Assembly (NCBI GenBank): GCA_947496695.1
Contig: CANMEI010000003.1
Coordinates: forward strand, 346,109-410,108
Direction: 5' to 3'
From: an uncultured Cellulophaga sp.
GTDB lineage: Bacteria; Bacteroidota; Bacteroidia; Flavobacteriales; Flavobacteriaceae
DNA: 64,000 nucleotides
This document shows positions 16,517-25,352 of the stretch, in pieces; the first letter of the stretch is position 1; every line of letters starts with the position of its first letter. The position numbers were made by a program, and so were the translations under genes. The notes under the pieces are model-generated. The model ran no database searches. It worked only from the letters and a program-made list of their open reading frames with translations, and was not told the origin of the DNA.

Positions 16517-17596
16517 CTAGGTATATTGTTTCCCAAATTTTTCTTTTACTTTCACAAGAACTTGTTTAATATCTTGCTCTTTAGATTTTGGGTAGATTAA
16601 TAAAACATCTTCTTTATCAACAATTATATAATCACTTAAACCATCAACAACAACAACTTTATCTTTTTGAGATCTAATCATATTACCATTGGCATCTTCT
16701 GTCAATAATTTGCTATTTACTACAGCATTATTATTTTCATCTTTATCTAACTTATCATAAAGAGAACCCCACGTACCTAAGTCATTCCAATCAAAAGTTG
16801 CTGGTTGCACATAAATACTTTTTGAGTTTTCTAATATGGCATAATCAATAGAGATATTTTCAGCCTTTGGATAATATTCATTTATAAATTCTTGTTCAGC
16901 AGGAGTATTATAAACTGGTATCCCTTTTTCAAATAGTTCGAATTGTGTATGTTGATAACTTTTGAAAGCATCAACAATAGTTTTTACACTCCACATAAAT
17001 ATACCTGCATTCCAAAGAAAATTACCTTGGGCTAAAAAATCTTTTGCAGTTTCATAATCTGGTTTTTCTCTAAACTGATTAACCTTTTTTAAACTATCAG
17101 CACTAGCCTTATCAAACTCAATATACCCAAAACCTGTATTTGGAAAAGTTGGCTTAATACCTAATGTACATAAAGAATTTTCTTCTTCACATTTATCAAA
17201 ACAAGCTTTTACATCATTTGCAAATGCTGTTTCATCTTCAATCCAGTGATCACTAGGTGCCACAATCATTACGGCATCCGGATTTTGTTTTTGTATTTTT
17301 AAAGAAGCATATAAAATACAAGGAGCTGTATTACGCATTGCAGGTTCTAAAACTACTTGTTCTTGTTTTACCAATGGCAACTGTTCTAAAACTAGATCAT
17401 TATAACGCTCATTAGTTAATATTAAAATATTTTCGGTTGGAACAAATTTATTTAATCGTTGAAATGTTTTTTGAATCAAAGTATCACCAGTTCCTAACAT
17501 ATCATGAAACTGTTTTGGATATTCTGATGTACTTACAGGCCAAAATCTTGAACCTACTCCACCTGCCATTAAAACTGCGTAATAATTCTTATTCAT
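16517..17596 (-). CDS. manC: Mannose-1-phosphate guanylyltransferase
   Basis: This 359-residue cytoplasmic enzyme makes GDP-mannose from mannose 1-phosphate and GTP, for mannose- or fucose-containing glycans. It shows the nucleotidyltransferase signature LMAGGVGSRFWPVSTSEYPK, the PAMRNTAPCI segment, VAPSDHWI with the metal Asp, GFGYIEFD, and FREKPDYETA corresponding to the F-V-E-K-P motif (Val-Glu changed to Arg-Glu). It is the single-domain type, without a fused phosphomannose isomerase. Spacing is 6 bp from the SprT-like gene and 3 bp to the DUF389 gene, indicating one operon. Confidence 0.92.
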   Translation of the reverse strand: MNKNYYAVLMAGGVGSRFWPVSTSEYPKQFHDMLGTGDTLIQKTFQRLNKFVPTENILILTNERYNDLVLEQLPLVKQEQVVLEPAMRNTAPCILYASLKIQKQNPDAVMIVAPSDHWIEDETAFANDVKACFDKCEEENSLCTLGIKPTFPNTGFGYIEFDKASADSLKKVNQFREKPDYETAKDFLAQGNFLWNAGIFMWSVKTIVDAFKSYQHTQFELFEKGIPVYNTPAEQEFINEYYPKAENISIDYAILENSKSIYVQPATFDWNDLGTWGSLYDKLDKDENNNAVVNSKLLTEDANGNMIRSQKDKVVVVDGLSDYIIVDKEDVLLIYPKSKEQDIKQVLVKVKEKFGKQYT

Positions 17597-17602
17597 AATT
17601 TT

Positions 17603-18205
17603 TTAGTCTTTTATTAATTCTACTTCTGCATTAGGTTGAAACAAATAAGTTTTACCTGTATTCACCTCTATACATTCGTATCTTTTTATTTTTCTATTAC
17701 CTTTTTGAAAAATACGCCCGTTATTAATCCTAAAAACACTTCCGATAGGTAACTCAAAAACGTATGTATTATCTTTTAATTGTGTGTCATACTGCTTTAA
17801 AGCTATTGACAATTTAGCATCTGTATCACTACTCGCCGATGGGTTTCTAAAATGATTAGCTACTAATGATAATACTTTATTAGGAAAAACTTCTGGCCGT
17901 ATAAATGGCAACATTAATACTTGAAAAGTCTTTTTCCATTCTAAACCATGAGGTTTAATATTTCGTCCGTATTTTTCAAAAGCAACTAAATGAGCTATCT
18001 CATGAACCAATGTAATTAAAAATCGATACTTATTTAAAGATGCATTGACTGTAATTTTATGAGTACCATCGGGTAATCTTCTATAATCACCATGGCGCGT
18101 AACACGTTGATTTACTATTTTTAAATTAACACTATTTTCCTTTATTAATCCAATACATAAATCTACAGCTCTTTCAGGAAGGTATTTTTCAAGTGTCCTA
18201 CGCAT
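17603..18205 (-). CDS. SprT-like zinc metalloprotease domain protein
   Basis: This 200-residue protein contains the zinc-binding HExxH motif at His68-Glu69-His72 (TLVHEIAHLVAFEKYG) with a third His in KPHGLEWKKTF at residue 86, as in the SprT/Spartan family. The C-terminal 60 residues form a beta-rich part (VFELPIGSVFRINNGRIF) that may hold the zinc-ribbon-like or barrel extension seen in some family members, but no Cys pair for a zinc ribbon is seen. Spartan proteases cut DNA-protein crosslinks; whether this bacterial form does is not known. It heads the operon with manC and DUF389. No signal peptide. Confidence 0.8.
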   Translation of the reverse strand: MRRTLEKYLPERAVDLCIGLIKENSVNLKIVNQRVTRHGDYRRLPDGTHKITVNASLNKYRFLITLVHEIAHLVAFEKYGRNIKPHGLEWKKTFQVLMLPFIRPEVFPNKVLSLVANHFRNPSASSDTDAKLSIALKQYDTQLKDNTYVFELPIGSVFRINNGRIFQKGNRKIKRYECIEVNTGKTYLFQPNAEVELIKD

Positions 18206-18289
18206 AAAACAAAAATAACATAAATATCAAATAATTAGCGAAATGCATTTTATTTAATATAAATATAATAACAGACTTCTTTACTAAGT

Positions 18290-18511
18290 TTAATTATCGT
18301 AGAAACGGACTAAAACATAGCCGTTTCTTGTTTTTTTATAATGATTTCCGTTCCAAAAATAGTATCGTTTACCTTTTACCCTCACTACACGGTAAACTGC
18401 TGGCCTATTTTTAATAACAACTCTGTTTGTTGAGGGTGATGCCACCCTACTAGCACAAGAATTCAAGCTAAGCATCAATAAACTAAAAAGGGTAATTAAA
18501 TAGATTTTCAT
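18290..18511 (-). CDS. Small basic lipoprotein of unknown function
   Basis: A 73-residue protein with a lipoprotein signal peptide (LNSC, lipidated Cys19). The mature part is rich in Arg, Lys and Tyr (RVVRVKGKRYYFWNGNHYKK), probably a small beta hairpin domain. Similar short lipoproteins with a YYFWNGNHY-like core occur widely in flavobacteria without assigned function. It is separated by 84 bp from the SprT-like gene downstream and 72 bp from the SDR gene upstream, on the same strand. Confidence 0.7.
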   Translation of the reverse strand: MKIYLITLFSLLMLSLNSCASRVASPSTNRVVIKNRPAVYRVVRVKGKRYYFWNGNHYKKTRNGYVLVRFYDN

Positions 18512-18583
18512 TTTACAAATATTTAAATTTTATCGAAAATAGTTTTAATTGCTTTGGAAAGTTTTTAAAAACATACTAATTAA

Positions 18584-19264
18584 TTATGGTGTACTACTAC
18601 TTACTTGTAGTAATTTACCATTATAAAATTTATTTCCTGTTAAGGCAAAATCTTTTATATAAGATGCCATTTCTAATGCAGTATTTGGCGCTTGATAACC
18701 AGGAAACGCTTCCTCTAACATTTCTGTTTGCACAGCTCCTAAAGCTAACACATTAAAAGAGGGCCCATTTTCTTTAAACTCTTCAGCCCATAACTCTGTT
18801 AAAGTTATTACCGCAGCTTTACTCGAACTATAAGCAGCTAAACCCGGAAATTTCATACTACCTTGTACACCTCCCATAGAGCTTATTGTAACTACATGTC
18901 CTGTTTTTTTCATACTTGGCAAAATAAGTTGTGTTACACTAGCCACACCAAATACATTAACCTTATACACTTCTTCAAATTCCGCAGGAGAAATTTCTAA
19001 AAAAGGTTTGTTTAATAATTTTCCTGCATTATTAATTAAAACATCAACTTGATTCCAATTTTCTGAAACATACTTTTGAAGTTTTTTTAGATCTTCTTGC
19101 TTAGATAAATCAAATGAAAAAGCATTAATATTTTTATGTTTTAAATTAACAATAGGTTTTTCATTTCTAGATAATGCCAAAACCTGATGACCTTCTTCTG
19201 CAAAAAGTTTTGCCATTTCAAAACCAATTCCTCTACTTGAACCTGTAATGATAATATTTGCCAT
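18584..19264 (-). CDS. Short-chain dehydrogenase/reductase
   Basis: This 226-residue classical SDR has the TGSSRGIGFEMA dinucleotide-binding loop at residues 7-18, NNAG at about 78-81, catalytic Ser in TISSMGG and the Y-x3-K pair in AAYSSSKAAV. The substrate is not evident. Asn42 and Arg37 (LSRNEK) after the second strand suggest NADP preference. It starts 2 bp after the stop of the M28 peptidase gene, which is read first, so the two are an operon. Confidence 0.9.
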   Translation of the reverse strand: MANIIITGSSRGIGFEMAKLFAEEGHQVLALSRNEKPIVNLKHKNINAFSFDLSKQEDLKKLQKYVSENWNQVDVLINNAGKLLNKPFLEISPAEFEEVYKVNVFGVASVTQLILPSMKKTGHVVTISSMGGVQGSMKFPGLAAYSSSKAAVITLTELWAEEFKENGPSFNVLALGAVQTEMLEEAFPGYQAPNTALEMASYIKDFALTGNKFYNGKLLQVSSSTP

Positions 19265-19266
19265 TC

Positions 19267-20271
19267 TTAAAATTTAATTTCTTTTGTTGGTGCGTTTGAA
19301 ATTCCTTCAACTACAGGAATTACTTTATTTACTAAATCTGACATAAAAGAAAAGTCCATAAATTCAACCTCATCATCCACACCATGGTAATGATCAAAAT
19401 TAGTAAAATCAAAAGTACAGAATGTTTGAGAAGGGACATTAAATGCCACATAAAAAGGATAATTATCTGAACGTTTAAATAAATTAAACTTTTTAGCTTC
19501 GGGCAAAAAACCAATTAAATTACTAGTTGCATAACCATTAGCAATGTTGGCCATATTTGAGTTTTCAAAACCAGTTAAGTACATTGTATAATCTTTACCA
19601 ACAAGTGGAACCCCCACCATTTCAAAGTTAAGCATTACATATAAATTTAAATTTTCAGTTTTTAATTTTTCAGCTAAGTGTTTTGACCCTAAAAGCCCTT
19701 TTTCTTCAGCACTAAATAGTGAAAAAATAATACTTCTTTTATTAGACTTTGTACTGCCGAAATAACGTGCTAACTCTAAAACTGTACTCGTACCCGACGC
19801 ATTATCATTTGCTCCATTAGCAATAGCATCTCCATTAACCGAAGTTATACGACCAATATGATCATAATGAGCACCAATAACAATAAACTCATTTTTCAAT
19901 ACTGGGTCATTTCCCTGAATAACACCTACAATATTATAAGCTGTTTTATTGAAATTTGACAATGTGTCTTTATAAACTGAAAAATAAGGTTCTACATTAT
20001 TCTCTTTAAAAACACCTTCAATAAAATCTGCCGCCTTTTCAATACCTTCACTTCCTGAGTCTCTACCTTCTAATTCATCTGACGCTAAAAAATTCATTAA
20101 TACTCCTATTCGAGTTGCATTAGAAAACTGATTTTTACTAGTTAGTGATTCAGAGTATACAATCTCTTTTTCTGAAACTGGAGTTATATTAGCAACATCA
20201 GTTTCTTTCATTTTTACCGTTCCGCAACTTAGAACAAGTACCATAGGAATAATATAGAATAGTGTTTTCAT
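19267..20271 (-). CDS. M28-family zinc peptidase lipoprotein
   Basis: The start is set at MKTLFYIIPMVLVLSCG, giving a lipoprotein signal with Cys16; an upstream in-frame ATG at 20313 falls inside the pdhC terminator and is rejected. The 334-residue protein has the M28 zinc ligands: His in GAHYDHIG, Asp in GANDNASGTS, Glu-Glu in FSAEEKGLLGS, and a His in DHYHGVDDE near the end. It is probably an aminopeptidase anchored in the envelope that trims peptides. It is followed by the SDR gene 2 bp downstream. Confidence 0.9.
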   Translation of the reverse strand: MKTLFYIIPMVLVLSCGTVKMKETDVANITPVSEKEIVYSESLTSKNQFSNATRIGVLMNFLASDELEGRDSGSEGIEKAADFIEGVFKENNVEPYFSVYKDTLSNFNKTAYNIVGVIQGNDPVLKNEFIVIGAHYDHIGRITSVNGDAIANGANDNASGTSTVLELARYFGSTKSNKRSIIFSLFSAEEKGLLGSKHLAEKLKTENLNLYVMLNFEMVGVPLVGKDYTMYLTGFENSNMANIANGYATSNLIGFLPEAKKFNLFKRSDNYPFYVAFNVPSQTFCTFDFTNFDHYHGVDDEVEFMDFSFMSDLVNKVIPVVEGISNAPTKEIKF

Positions 20272-20296
20272 ATAATGAATTTTAAAAATTAAAGAT

Positions 20297-20328
20297 AAAA
20301 AAAAGCATCCCAATTACTTAGGATGCTT
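20297..20328 (-). terminator. Intrinsic terminator after pdhC
   Basis: AAGCATCC (20303-20310) pairs with GGATGCTT (20321-20328) around a 10-nt loop, followed on the minus strand by eight T residues (20297-20304 read as A on plus). It closes the pdhA-pdhC unit and separates it from the M28 peptidase gene. Confidence 0.85.
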
Positions 20329-20355
20329 TAAATATAAATTTACTTTATTTATGAA

Positions 20356-21957
20356 TTACGCTAACATTGTCACCGGATTTTCAATAAAAGCTTTTAATGT
20401 TTGTAAAAATTGAGCTGCAGTAGCACCATCAACCGTTCTATGATCACATGCTAAAGTAAGTTTCATTGTATTACCTACAACTATTTGACCATTTTTAACA
20501 ACAGGTTTCTCGATTATAGCTCCTACTGAAAGAATAGCTGAATTTGGTTGATTAATTATTGAAGTAAAACTTTCAATACCAAACATTCCAAGGTTAGACA
20601 CCGTAAAAGTACTTCCTTCCATTTCTGCAGGAGTTAACTTTTTATTACGTGCTTTACCCGCTAATTCTCTTACAGAACCACCAATTTGAGAAAGACCCAT
20701 TTGATCTGTAAACTTAAGTACAGGAACTACTAAACCATCTTCAACAGCAACAGCAACACCAACATGAATATGTTTGTTATACATAGTTGTATCACCTTTC
20801 CATGAAGTATTTATTTGTGGATGTTTAACCAACGCCATAGCACAAGCTTTAACTACCATATCGTTAAATGACACTTTAGTCTCTGGCAAACTATTGATTT
20901 GAACTCTTGATGCTTTCGCATTATCCATATCTACTTCAATGTTCAAGTAGTAATGAGGAGCAGTAAATTTAGATTCACCTAAACGCTTAGCAATAACTTT
21001 ACGCATTTGATTGTTCTTAACTTCTTCAAAACCTTCTTGACCAGCAGGAAGTGTTACAGAAGCCTCTGTACTTTGTACAGGAGTTGCTTGGACAGGAACA
21101 AAGTTCTCAACATCTTTCTTTACTATTCTACCGTTATCTCCAGTACCTTTAACTTGTGATAAATTAACTCCTTTTTCAGAAGCAATTTTTTTAGCTAATG
21201 GAGACGCGAATACACGTTGACCATCATTCGTATTTATTGGAGCAACAGAAGCTACTTTTTCAGTTTCTTTCTTAGCTGAAGCTACAGGAGCCGTTTCTGC
21301 TTTTACAGGAGTAGCTTTGGTCGCAGAAGCTGGTTTTGAATTTAAAATAGCATCAACATCTGTCCCTTCAGGTCCTATTACGGCTAAAACCGTATCAACA
21401 GGAGAAGATTCTCCTTCTTGAATACCAACATATAATAAAGTACCTGAATAAAAAGATTCAAACTCCATAGTAGCTTTATCAGTCTCTATTTCTGCAAGAA
21501 TATCTCCTTCTTCAACTTTATCTCCTACTTTTTTCAACCATGTAGCAACAGTACCTTCTTCCATAGTATCACTAAGTCTAGGCATTTTTACAACTTCAAC
21601 TCCTTCAGGAATTTCAGCTGTAGCTTCATTAGATGCAGTGGTTTCCTCAGCCGGAATTTCTTCAACAGCTTCTGTTACTTCAACAGATGAGCCATTAATT
21701 AATGCTGAAACGTCTTCACCCTCTTCACCAATAATAGCTAAAAGAGTATCAACTGGCGCAGCATCACCTTCTTGAATTCCTATGTATAACAAAGTCCCTT
21801 CTTGAAAAGACTCAAACTCCATAGTAGCTTTATCTGTTTCAATTTCAGCTAATATATCGCCTTCTTCAACTTTATCTCCTACTTGTTTTAACCACTTAGC
21901 AACTGTACCTTCTTCCATGGTATCGCTAAGTCTAGGCATATTAATTATTTCAGCCAT
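20356..21957 (-). CDS. pdhC: Pyruvate dehydrogenase E2, dihydrolipoyl acetyltransferase with two lipoyl domains
   Basis: This 533-residue core subunit takes the acetyl group from E1 and passes it to CoA. It has two lipoyl domains with attachment lysines at 43 and 161 (both in ETDKATMEFES), joined by an Ala/Glu linker. An E1/E3-binding domain follows (FASPLAKKIASEKGVNLSQV, about 255-290). The catalytic domain ends with the active site DHRTVDGATAAQFLQ. The two lipoyl domains are also very similar at DNA level. It starts 4 bp after the pdhA stop and is read after it. The E1 beta gene (pdhB) is not in this cluster. Confidence 0.96.
   Translation of the reverse strand: MAEIINMPRLSDTMEEGTVAKWLKQVGDKVEEGDILAEIETDKATMEFESFQEGTLLYIGIQEGDAAPVDTLLAIIGEEGEDVSALINGSSVEVTEAVEEIPAEETTASNEATAEIPEGVEVVKMPRLSDTMEEGTVATWLKKVGDKVEEGDILAEIETDKATMEFESFYSGTLLYVGIQEGESSPVDTVLAVIGPEGTDVDAILNSKPASATKATPVKAETAPVASAKKETEKVASVAPINTNDGQRVFASPLAKKIASEKGVNLSQVKGTGDNGRIVKKDVENFVPVQATPVQSTEASVTLPAGQEGFEEVKNNQMRKVIAKRLGESKFTAPHYYLNIEVDMDNAKASRVQINSLPETKVSFNDMVVKACAMALVKHPQINTSWKGDTTMYNKHIHVGVAVAVEDGLVVPVLKFTDQMGLSQIGGSVRELAGKARNKKLTPAEMEGSTFTVSNLGMFGIESFTSIINQPNSAILSVGAIIEKPVVKNGQIVVGNTMKLTLACDHRTVDGATAAQFLQTLKAFIENPVTMLA
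21461..21939 (-). repeat. Duplicated lipoyl-domain coding sequence within pdhC
   Basis: Segments 21461-21585 and 21815-21939 are close copies, offset by 354 bp (118 codons). They encode the two lipoyl domains; most differences are at third codon positions. The similarity suggests a fairly recent duplication or ongoing gene conversion. Confidence 0.75.
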
Positions 21958-21961
21958 CTAA

Positions 21962-22960
21962 CTATAATTTATGTTGTAAAAATGGATAATCTTCTTGTTC
22001 GTAAACCATATCATACATTTGGCTTACTGGTGGGAAATCTGATTCTTCAGCAAATTTTTCACATTCTAACACTAAAGATTTAACTTTTTTGTCAATTGCT
22101 TTAATTTCATCTTCTGAAGCATATTTCTTGTCCTTAATTACATCAAGTACTTGCGTAATTGGATCAATTTTTTTGTACTCCTCAACTTCATCTTTAGTTC
22201 TATAATGTTGAGCATCTGACATAGAATGACCTCTATATCTGTATGTTTTCATTTCTAAGAAAGTTGGTCCACCACCGCTTCTCGCTCTTTCAATAGCCTT
22301 ACTCATTTCTTTAGCTACTGTAACAGGATCCATACCATCAACTGGTCCACATGGCATTTCATAACCAAGACCTAATTTCCAAATATCAGTAGAATATGAT
22401 GTTCTTGCTACAGAAGTACCCATTGCATAACCATTATTTTCACAAATAAAGACAACTGGTAATTGCCATAACATAGCTAAGTTAAAAGACTCATGCAATG
22501 ACCCTTGTCTAACAGCTCCATCTCCCATATAACATAAAGTAACAGCGTCACTCTTCTTATATTTATCAGCAAATGCCAAACCTGCCCCTAATGGAATTTG
22601 ACCACCTACAATACCATGACCTCCATAAAAACGGTGTTCTTTAGAAAAAATGTGCATAGAACCACCCATACCTTGAGAAGTCCCAGTTACTTTCCCAAAT
22701 AACTCTGCCATAACTCTTTTTGGATCCACACCCATACCAATAGGCTGTACATGGTTTCTATATGCAGTTATCATTTTATCTTTAGTAAGATCCATTGCAT
22801 GAAGTGCTCCTGCAAGAACAGCTTCTTGTCCGTTATAAAGGTGTAAAAAACCTCTAACTTTCTGTTGAATATAAACAGCTGCTAGCTTGTCCTCGAACTT
22901 TCTCCAGAACAACATATCTTCATACCATTTTAGGTAGACCTCTTTTGTGATTTTTTCCAT
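21962..22960 (-). CDS. pdhA: Pyruvate dehydrogenase E1 component, alpha subunit
   Basis: This 332-residue subunit carries the thiamine diphosphate motif GDGAVRQGSLHESFNLAMLW (about residues 147-166) followed by ICENNGYAMG, and the phosphorylation-loop-like YRYRGHSMSDAQHYR. With a beta subunit it decarboxylates pyruvate and reductively acetylates the lipoyl arm of E2. The pdhC gene begins 4 bp downstream in the same operon. A candidate -7 element lies about 65 bp upstream. The beta subunit gene must be elsewhere, as in many Bacteroidota. Confidence 0.95.
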   Translation of the reverse strand: MEKITKEVYLKWYEDMLFWRKFEDKLAAVYIQQKVRGFLHLYNGQEAVLAGALHAMDLTKDKMITAYRNHVQPIGMGVDPKRVMAELFGKVTGTSQGMGGSMHIFSKEHRFYGGHGIVGGQIPLGAGLAFADKYKKSDAVTLCYMGDGAVRQGSLHESFNLAMLWQLPVVFICENNGYAMGTSVARTSYSTDIWKLGLGYEMPCGPVDGMDPVTVAKEMSKAIERARSGGGPTFLEMKTYRYRGHSMSDAQHYRTKDEVEEYKKIDPITQVLDVIKDKKYASEDEIKAIDKKVKSLVLECEKFAEESDFPPVSQMYDMVYEQEDYPFLQHKL

Positions 22961-23024
22961 TAAATGCGAATTTTTATAGAACTTAATTTACTTCTATTTC
23001 AACTTTAGAAGCAAAGATTGAAAA

Positions 23025-23032
23025 CAAAAATA
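23025..23032 (-). promoter_or_regulatory. Candidate -7 element for pdhA-pdhC
   Basis: On the minus strand TATTTTTG fits TAnnTTTG and would give a leader of about 58 nt before the pdhA ATG. No matching -33 element is evident. Confidence 0.35.
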
Positions 23033-23157
23033 CACATAGTAAATCAATCAGGGAAAAAAATTATTGAAAAACCGCTTATACAGTAAGAAAATAAACGAAT
23101 CCTATTAGAAAAGTGAAAATTCTACTTAGAAACAACAAGCACTCATGAGTAAATCTC

Positions 23158-23640
23158 TTACAAAAAACTATTATCAAAAGCTAAAGGAAGTATATCTGAA
23201 AGTGAATTAAACTTTATCACATTTCCTTTTTCTCCCATCATAAGAATTTTAACCGGCTGTTTTTGTTTTTGCTCATACTCTATCATTGCTTGTCTACAAT
23301 TACCACAAGGTGCAGCAGGCTCATCAACAACAAAGTTTTTTGAAGTAGCTGTAATTGCAACTGCCTTAATTATCACTCCAGGAAATTTAGCTCCAGCATG
23401 AAAAATAGCTACACGCTCAGCACAAAGTCCTGATGGGTATGATGCATTTTCTTGATTATTACCTATAACAACTTCTCCATTTTCTAACAATACAGCAGCT
23501 CCTACTTGAAAATTTGAATAAGGTGCATAAGCATTTGCTCTTGCTCCAACAGCTTGCTCCATAAGAGCTATATCTTCTGAGCCCATATCACCTAAATTAG
23601 TGTACACACTATAGTCAATTACTAATTGATGTTTTTTCAA
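23158..23640 (-). CDS. cdd: Cytidine deaminase
   Basis: The 160-residue enzyme deaminates cytidine and deoxycytidine to uridine forms in pyrimidine salvage. The zinc site is complete: Cys and catalytic Glu in SGLCAERVAIFHA and the Cys pair in APCGNCRQAMIEYE. The YAPYSNFQVGAAVLLENG segment is the substrate-binding region. It lies between porV and pdhA on the same strand but is cut off from porV by a strong palindromic terminator. This cdd position next to pdhA and porV is common in Flavobacteriaceae. Confidence 0.95.
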   Translation of the reverse strand: MKKHQLVIDYSVYTNLGDMGSEDIALMEQAVGARANAYAPYSNFQVGAAVLLENGEVVIGNNQENASYPSGLCAERVAIFHAGAKFPGVIIKAVAITATSKNFVVDEPAAPCGNCRQAMIEYEQKQKQPVKILMMGEKGNVIKFNSLSDILPLAFDNSFL

Positions 23641-23704
23641 TATTTATTTTTTAAATTTTTTCAGGAATGTAAGTTAATCATTTTTATCCTTTATAAATAC
23701 CTAC

Positions 23705-23758
23705 TAAATAAAAAATCCAAATTCAAATGTTAACATTTGAATTTGGATTTTTTATTTA
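23705..23758. terminator. Perfect 54-bp palindromic terminator between porV and cdd
   Basis: The stretch is a perfect palindrome centred at 23731/23732 (27-bp arms; central ATGTTAACAT, outer AAAAATCC/GGATTTTT). T-runs lie on both strands, so it can stop transcription either way. In context it ends porV transcripts (minus), 16 bp after the porV stop. Confidence 0.85.
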
Positions 23759-23773
23759 TACTTTTTAAAAGGC

Positions 23774-24922
23774 TTAATCATTATAAAGTTCTTCCCCTAA
23801 ATTAAAGGTTAAACCAAAACGAAGTGTGTTTTCCAAGGGACTAGTAACACTCGATGTTGAAAACAAATATGACAAATCAACCTGAGCCGCTTTGAATTTA
23901 AAACCTGCTCCTAAAGAAAAAAACTTCCTAGCTCCTTTTTCTTCACTTTCATTAAAGTAACCCGTACGTAACATAAATGAATCTTGATACACATACTCTG
24001 CACTTAAAGCCCATGTTATCTCCTTTAACTCTTCAGAAAAACCATCTGGTGCATCACCAAAAGATTTAAACACACCCTGTAAAAAACCTATTTCTTGATA
24101 TTCAATATTATCCTCGGCGTCTATATCTCCGTCTTCATTAAAATCTTGAGGAGTTGGTACTAAAAATTTATTAAATTCCGATGTTATCGCTATTGTATTA
24201 TCTGAATCTAATATAAAATCAAAACCGACACCTAATCTTAAGTTAGTTGGTAAAAAGTTTTCTTGTCCACCTTCATCATAAGTAATTTTATTCCCTAAGT
24301 TAGACACATTAAAACCAGCTCTCCACCGACCATCAAAATTATTATATGCAATTTCTCTTGAACGGTAAAAACCTGCTATATCTACTGCAAAAGCTGTTGC
24401 CGCTTGTGAATCAACATTAGCCTGATCTTGGAATTTTAAATTAGAACTTATAAAACGACCAGCTACAGCCATAGAAAATGTTTCGTTTAATTTTAATGAA
24501 TACGAACCATCTAAAGCTAACTCATTTGGCTTTACTATACTTCCTTCTTCTCCCGCTGTCTGCCTCAACTCGATCTCTCCTAAGGTGAAATACCTTAAGC
24601 TTACAGCAAATGCACTTCGGTCATTAATTTTATTATAAAAATTTGCACTCAACAAACCTATATCATTAACTATACTCTCTAAATAAGGTGTATAACCAAC
24701 ACTTATGCCCATTTCTTGCTCTGCAAAAGCAAATTTTGCAGGGTTCCATTGTTGTGAAAAAGCATCTACAGATGTTGCAACACCCATATCCCCAAGTCCG
24801 GCCGCTCTCGCATCTGCCGCAATTGTCAAAAACGGAACTGCAGTTGTTATAGCTCGATCATCATCTTGAGCTGAGACTTTAAATGCAATAAATAATAAGG
24901 TAACTAATGTTATTTTTTTCAT
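23774..24922 (-). CDS. porV: Type IX secretion system outer membrane protein PorV (LptO)
   Basis: This 382-residue outer-membrane barrel has a signal peptide (KVSA-19). The start MKKITLVTLLF is chosen over ATGs at 24931 and 24988, which would add 3 or 22 residues before the signal. PorV is a FadL-like barrel that shuttles T9SS cargo from the translocon to the attachment complex. Family features seen: AVPFLTIAADARAAGLGDMG near the mature N-terminus, WNPAKFAF, and the C-terminal strand ENTLRFGLTFNL. The T9SS sortase gene porU usually sits directly upstream of porV; here the next gene upstream is divergent gldJ. Confidence 0.93.
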   Translation of the reverse strand: MKKITLVTLLFIAFKVSAQDDDRAITTAVPFLTIAADARAAGLGDMGVATSVDAFSQQWNPAKFAFAEQEMGISVGYTPYLESIVNDIGLLSANFYNKINDRSAFAVSLRYFTLGEIELRQTAGEEGSIVKPNELALDGSYSLKLNETFSMAVAGRFISSNLKFQDQANVDSQAATAFAVDIAGFYRSREIAYNNFDGRWRAGFNVSNLGNKITYDEGGQENFLPTNLRLGVGFDFILDSDNTIAITSEFNKFLVPTPQDFNEDGDIDAEDNIEYQEIGFLQGVFKSFGDAPDGFSEELKEITWALSAEYVYQDSFMLRTGYFNESEEKGARKFFSLGAGFKFKAAQVDLSYLFSTSSVTSPLENTLRFGLTFNLGEELYND

Positions 24923-25352
24923 TTTATACATGTGAATTTTCAAAAAAATGACAATGTTAGAATAACACACCATAATAGATGAGGTCATTTACAAACTACA
25001 TAACGATCAATTTTTAAAAAACTTATCTAAATCGCATAAAAAAAACTTTTTTTTAAAAAGCCCCTTTAATCCAACTTATTAAAGTAGCTACAAAACAACA
25101 ATAAATAAATACTTATTTTTATACCTTAAAAAAATAGCCCTAACTATACTAAGCTATATTTTTGTGCGTTATTTTAAATGTAAAAGCATTTTGGCTCATA
25201 TCGATTTAAAAATATTTCAAATAATTAATCTCTTATGAAATATTTATACAAAATCATCGTTTTAAATGCCGAAAGCAATATTTGCAAACCAAAAAAATTG
25301 AATTACTAAACTACAATTGTGTAGTTTACTTTATTGAAATCAAGTTCTAATT
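24923..25352. other. Divergent intergenic region between porV and gldJ
   Basis: This 430-bp spacer holds the promoters of two divergent genes. A TATTTTTG element occurs on plus at 25157-25164, about 190 bp before gldJ, without a -33 match. A 9-bp inverted repeat lies just upstream of gldJ (separate entry). No remnant of porU could be recognised in any frame. Confidence 0.5.
25307..25328. repeat. Inverted repeat just upstream of gldJ
   Basis: TAAACTACA (25307-25315) and TGTAGTTTA (25320-25328) are perfect 9-bp arms around ATTG, ending 24 bp before the gldJ ATG. It could be an operator or a 5' untranslated hairpin. No T-run follows, so it is not a terminator. Confidence 0.5.

Noticed and set aside
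20272..20313. Upstream extension of the M28 peptidase (ATG at 20313)
   Set aside because: It overlaps the pdhC terminator and would put residues before a good lipoprotein signal.
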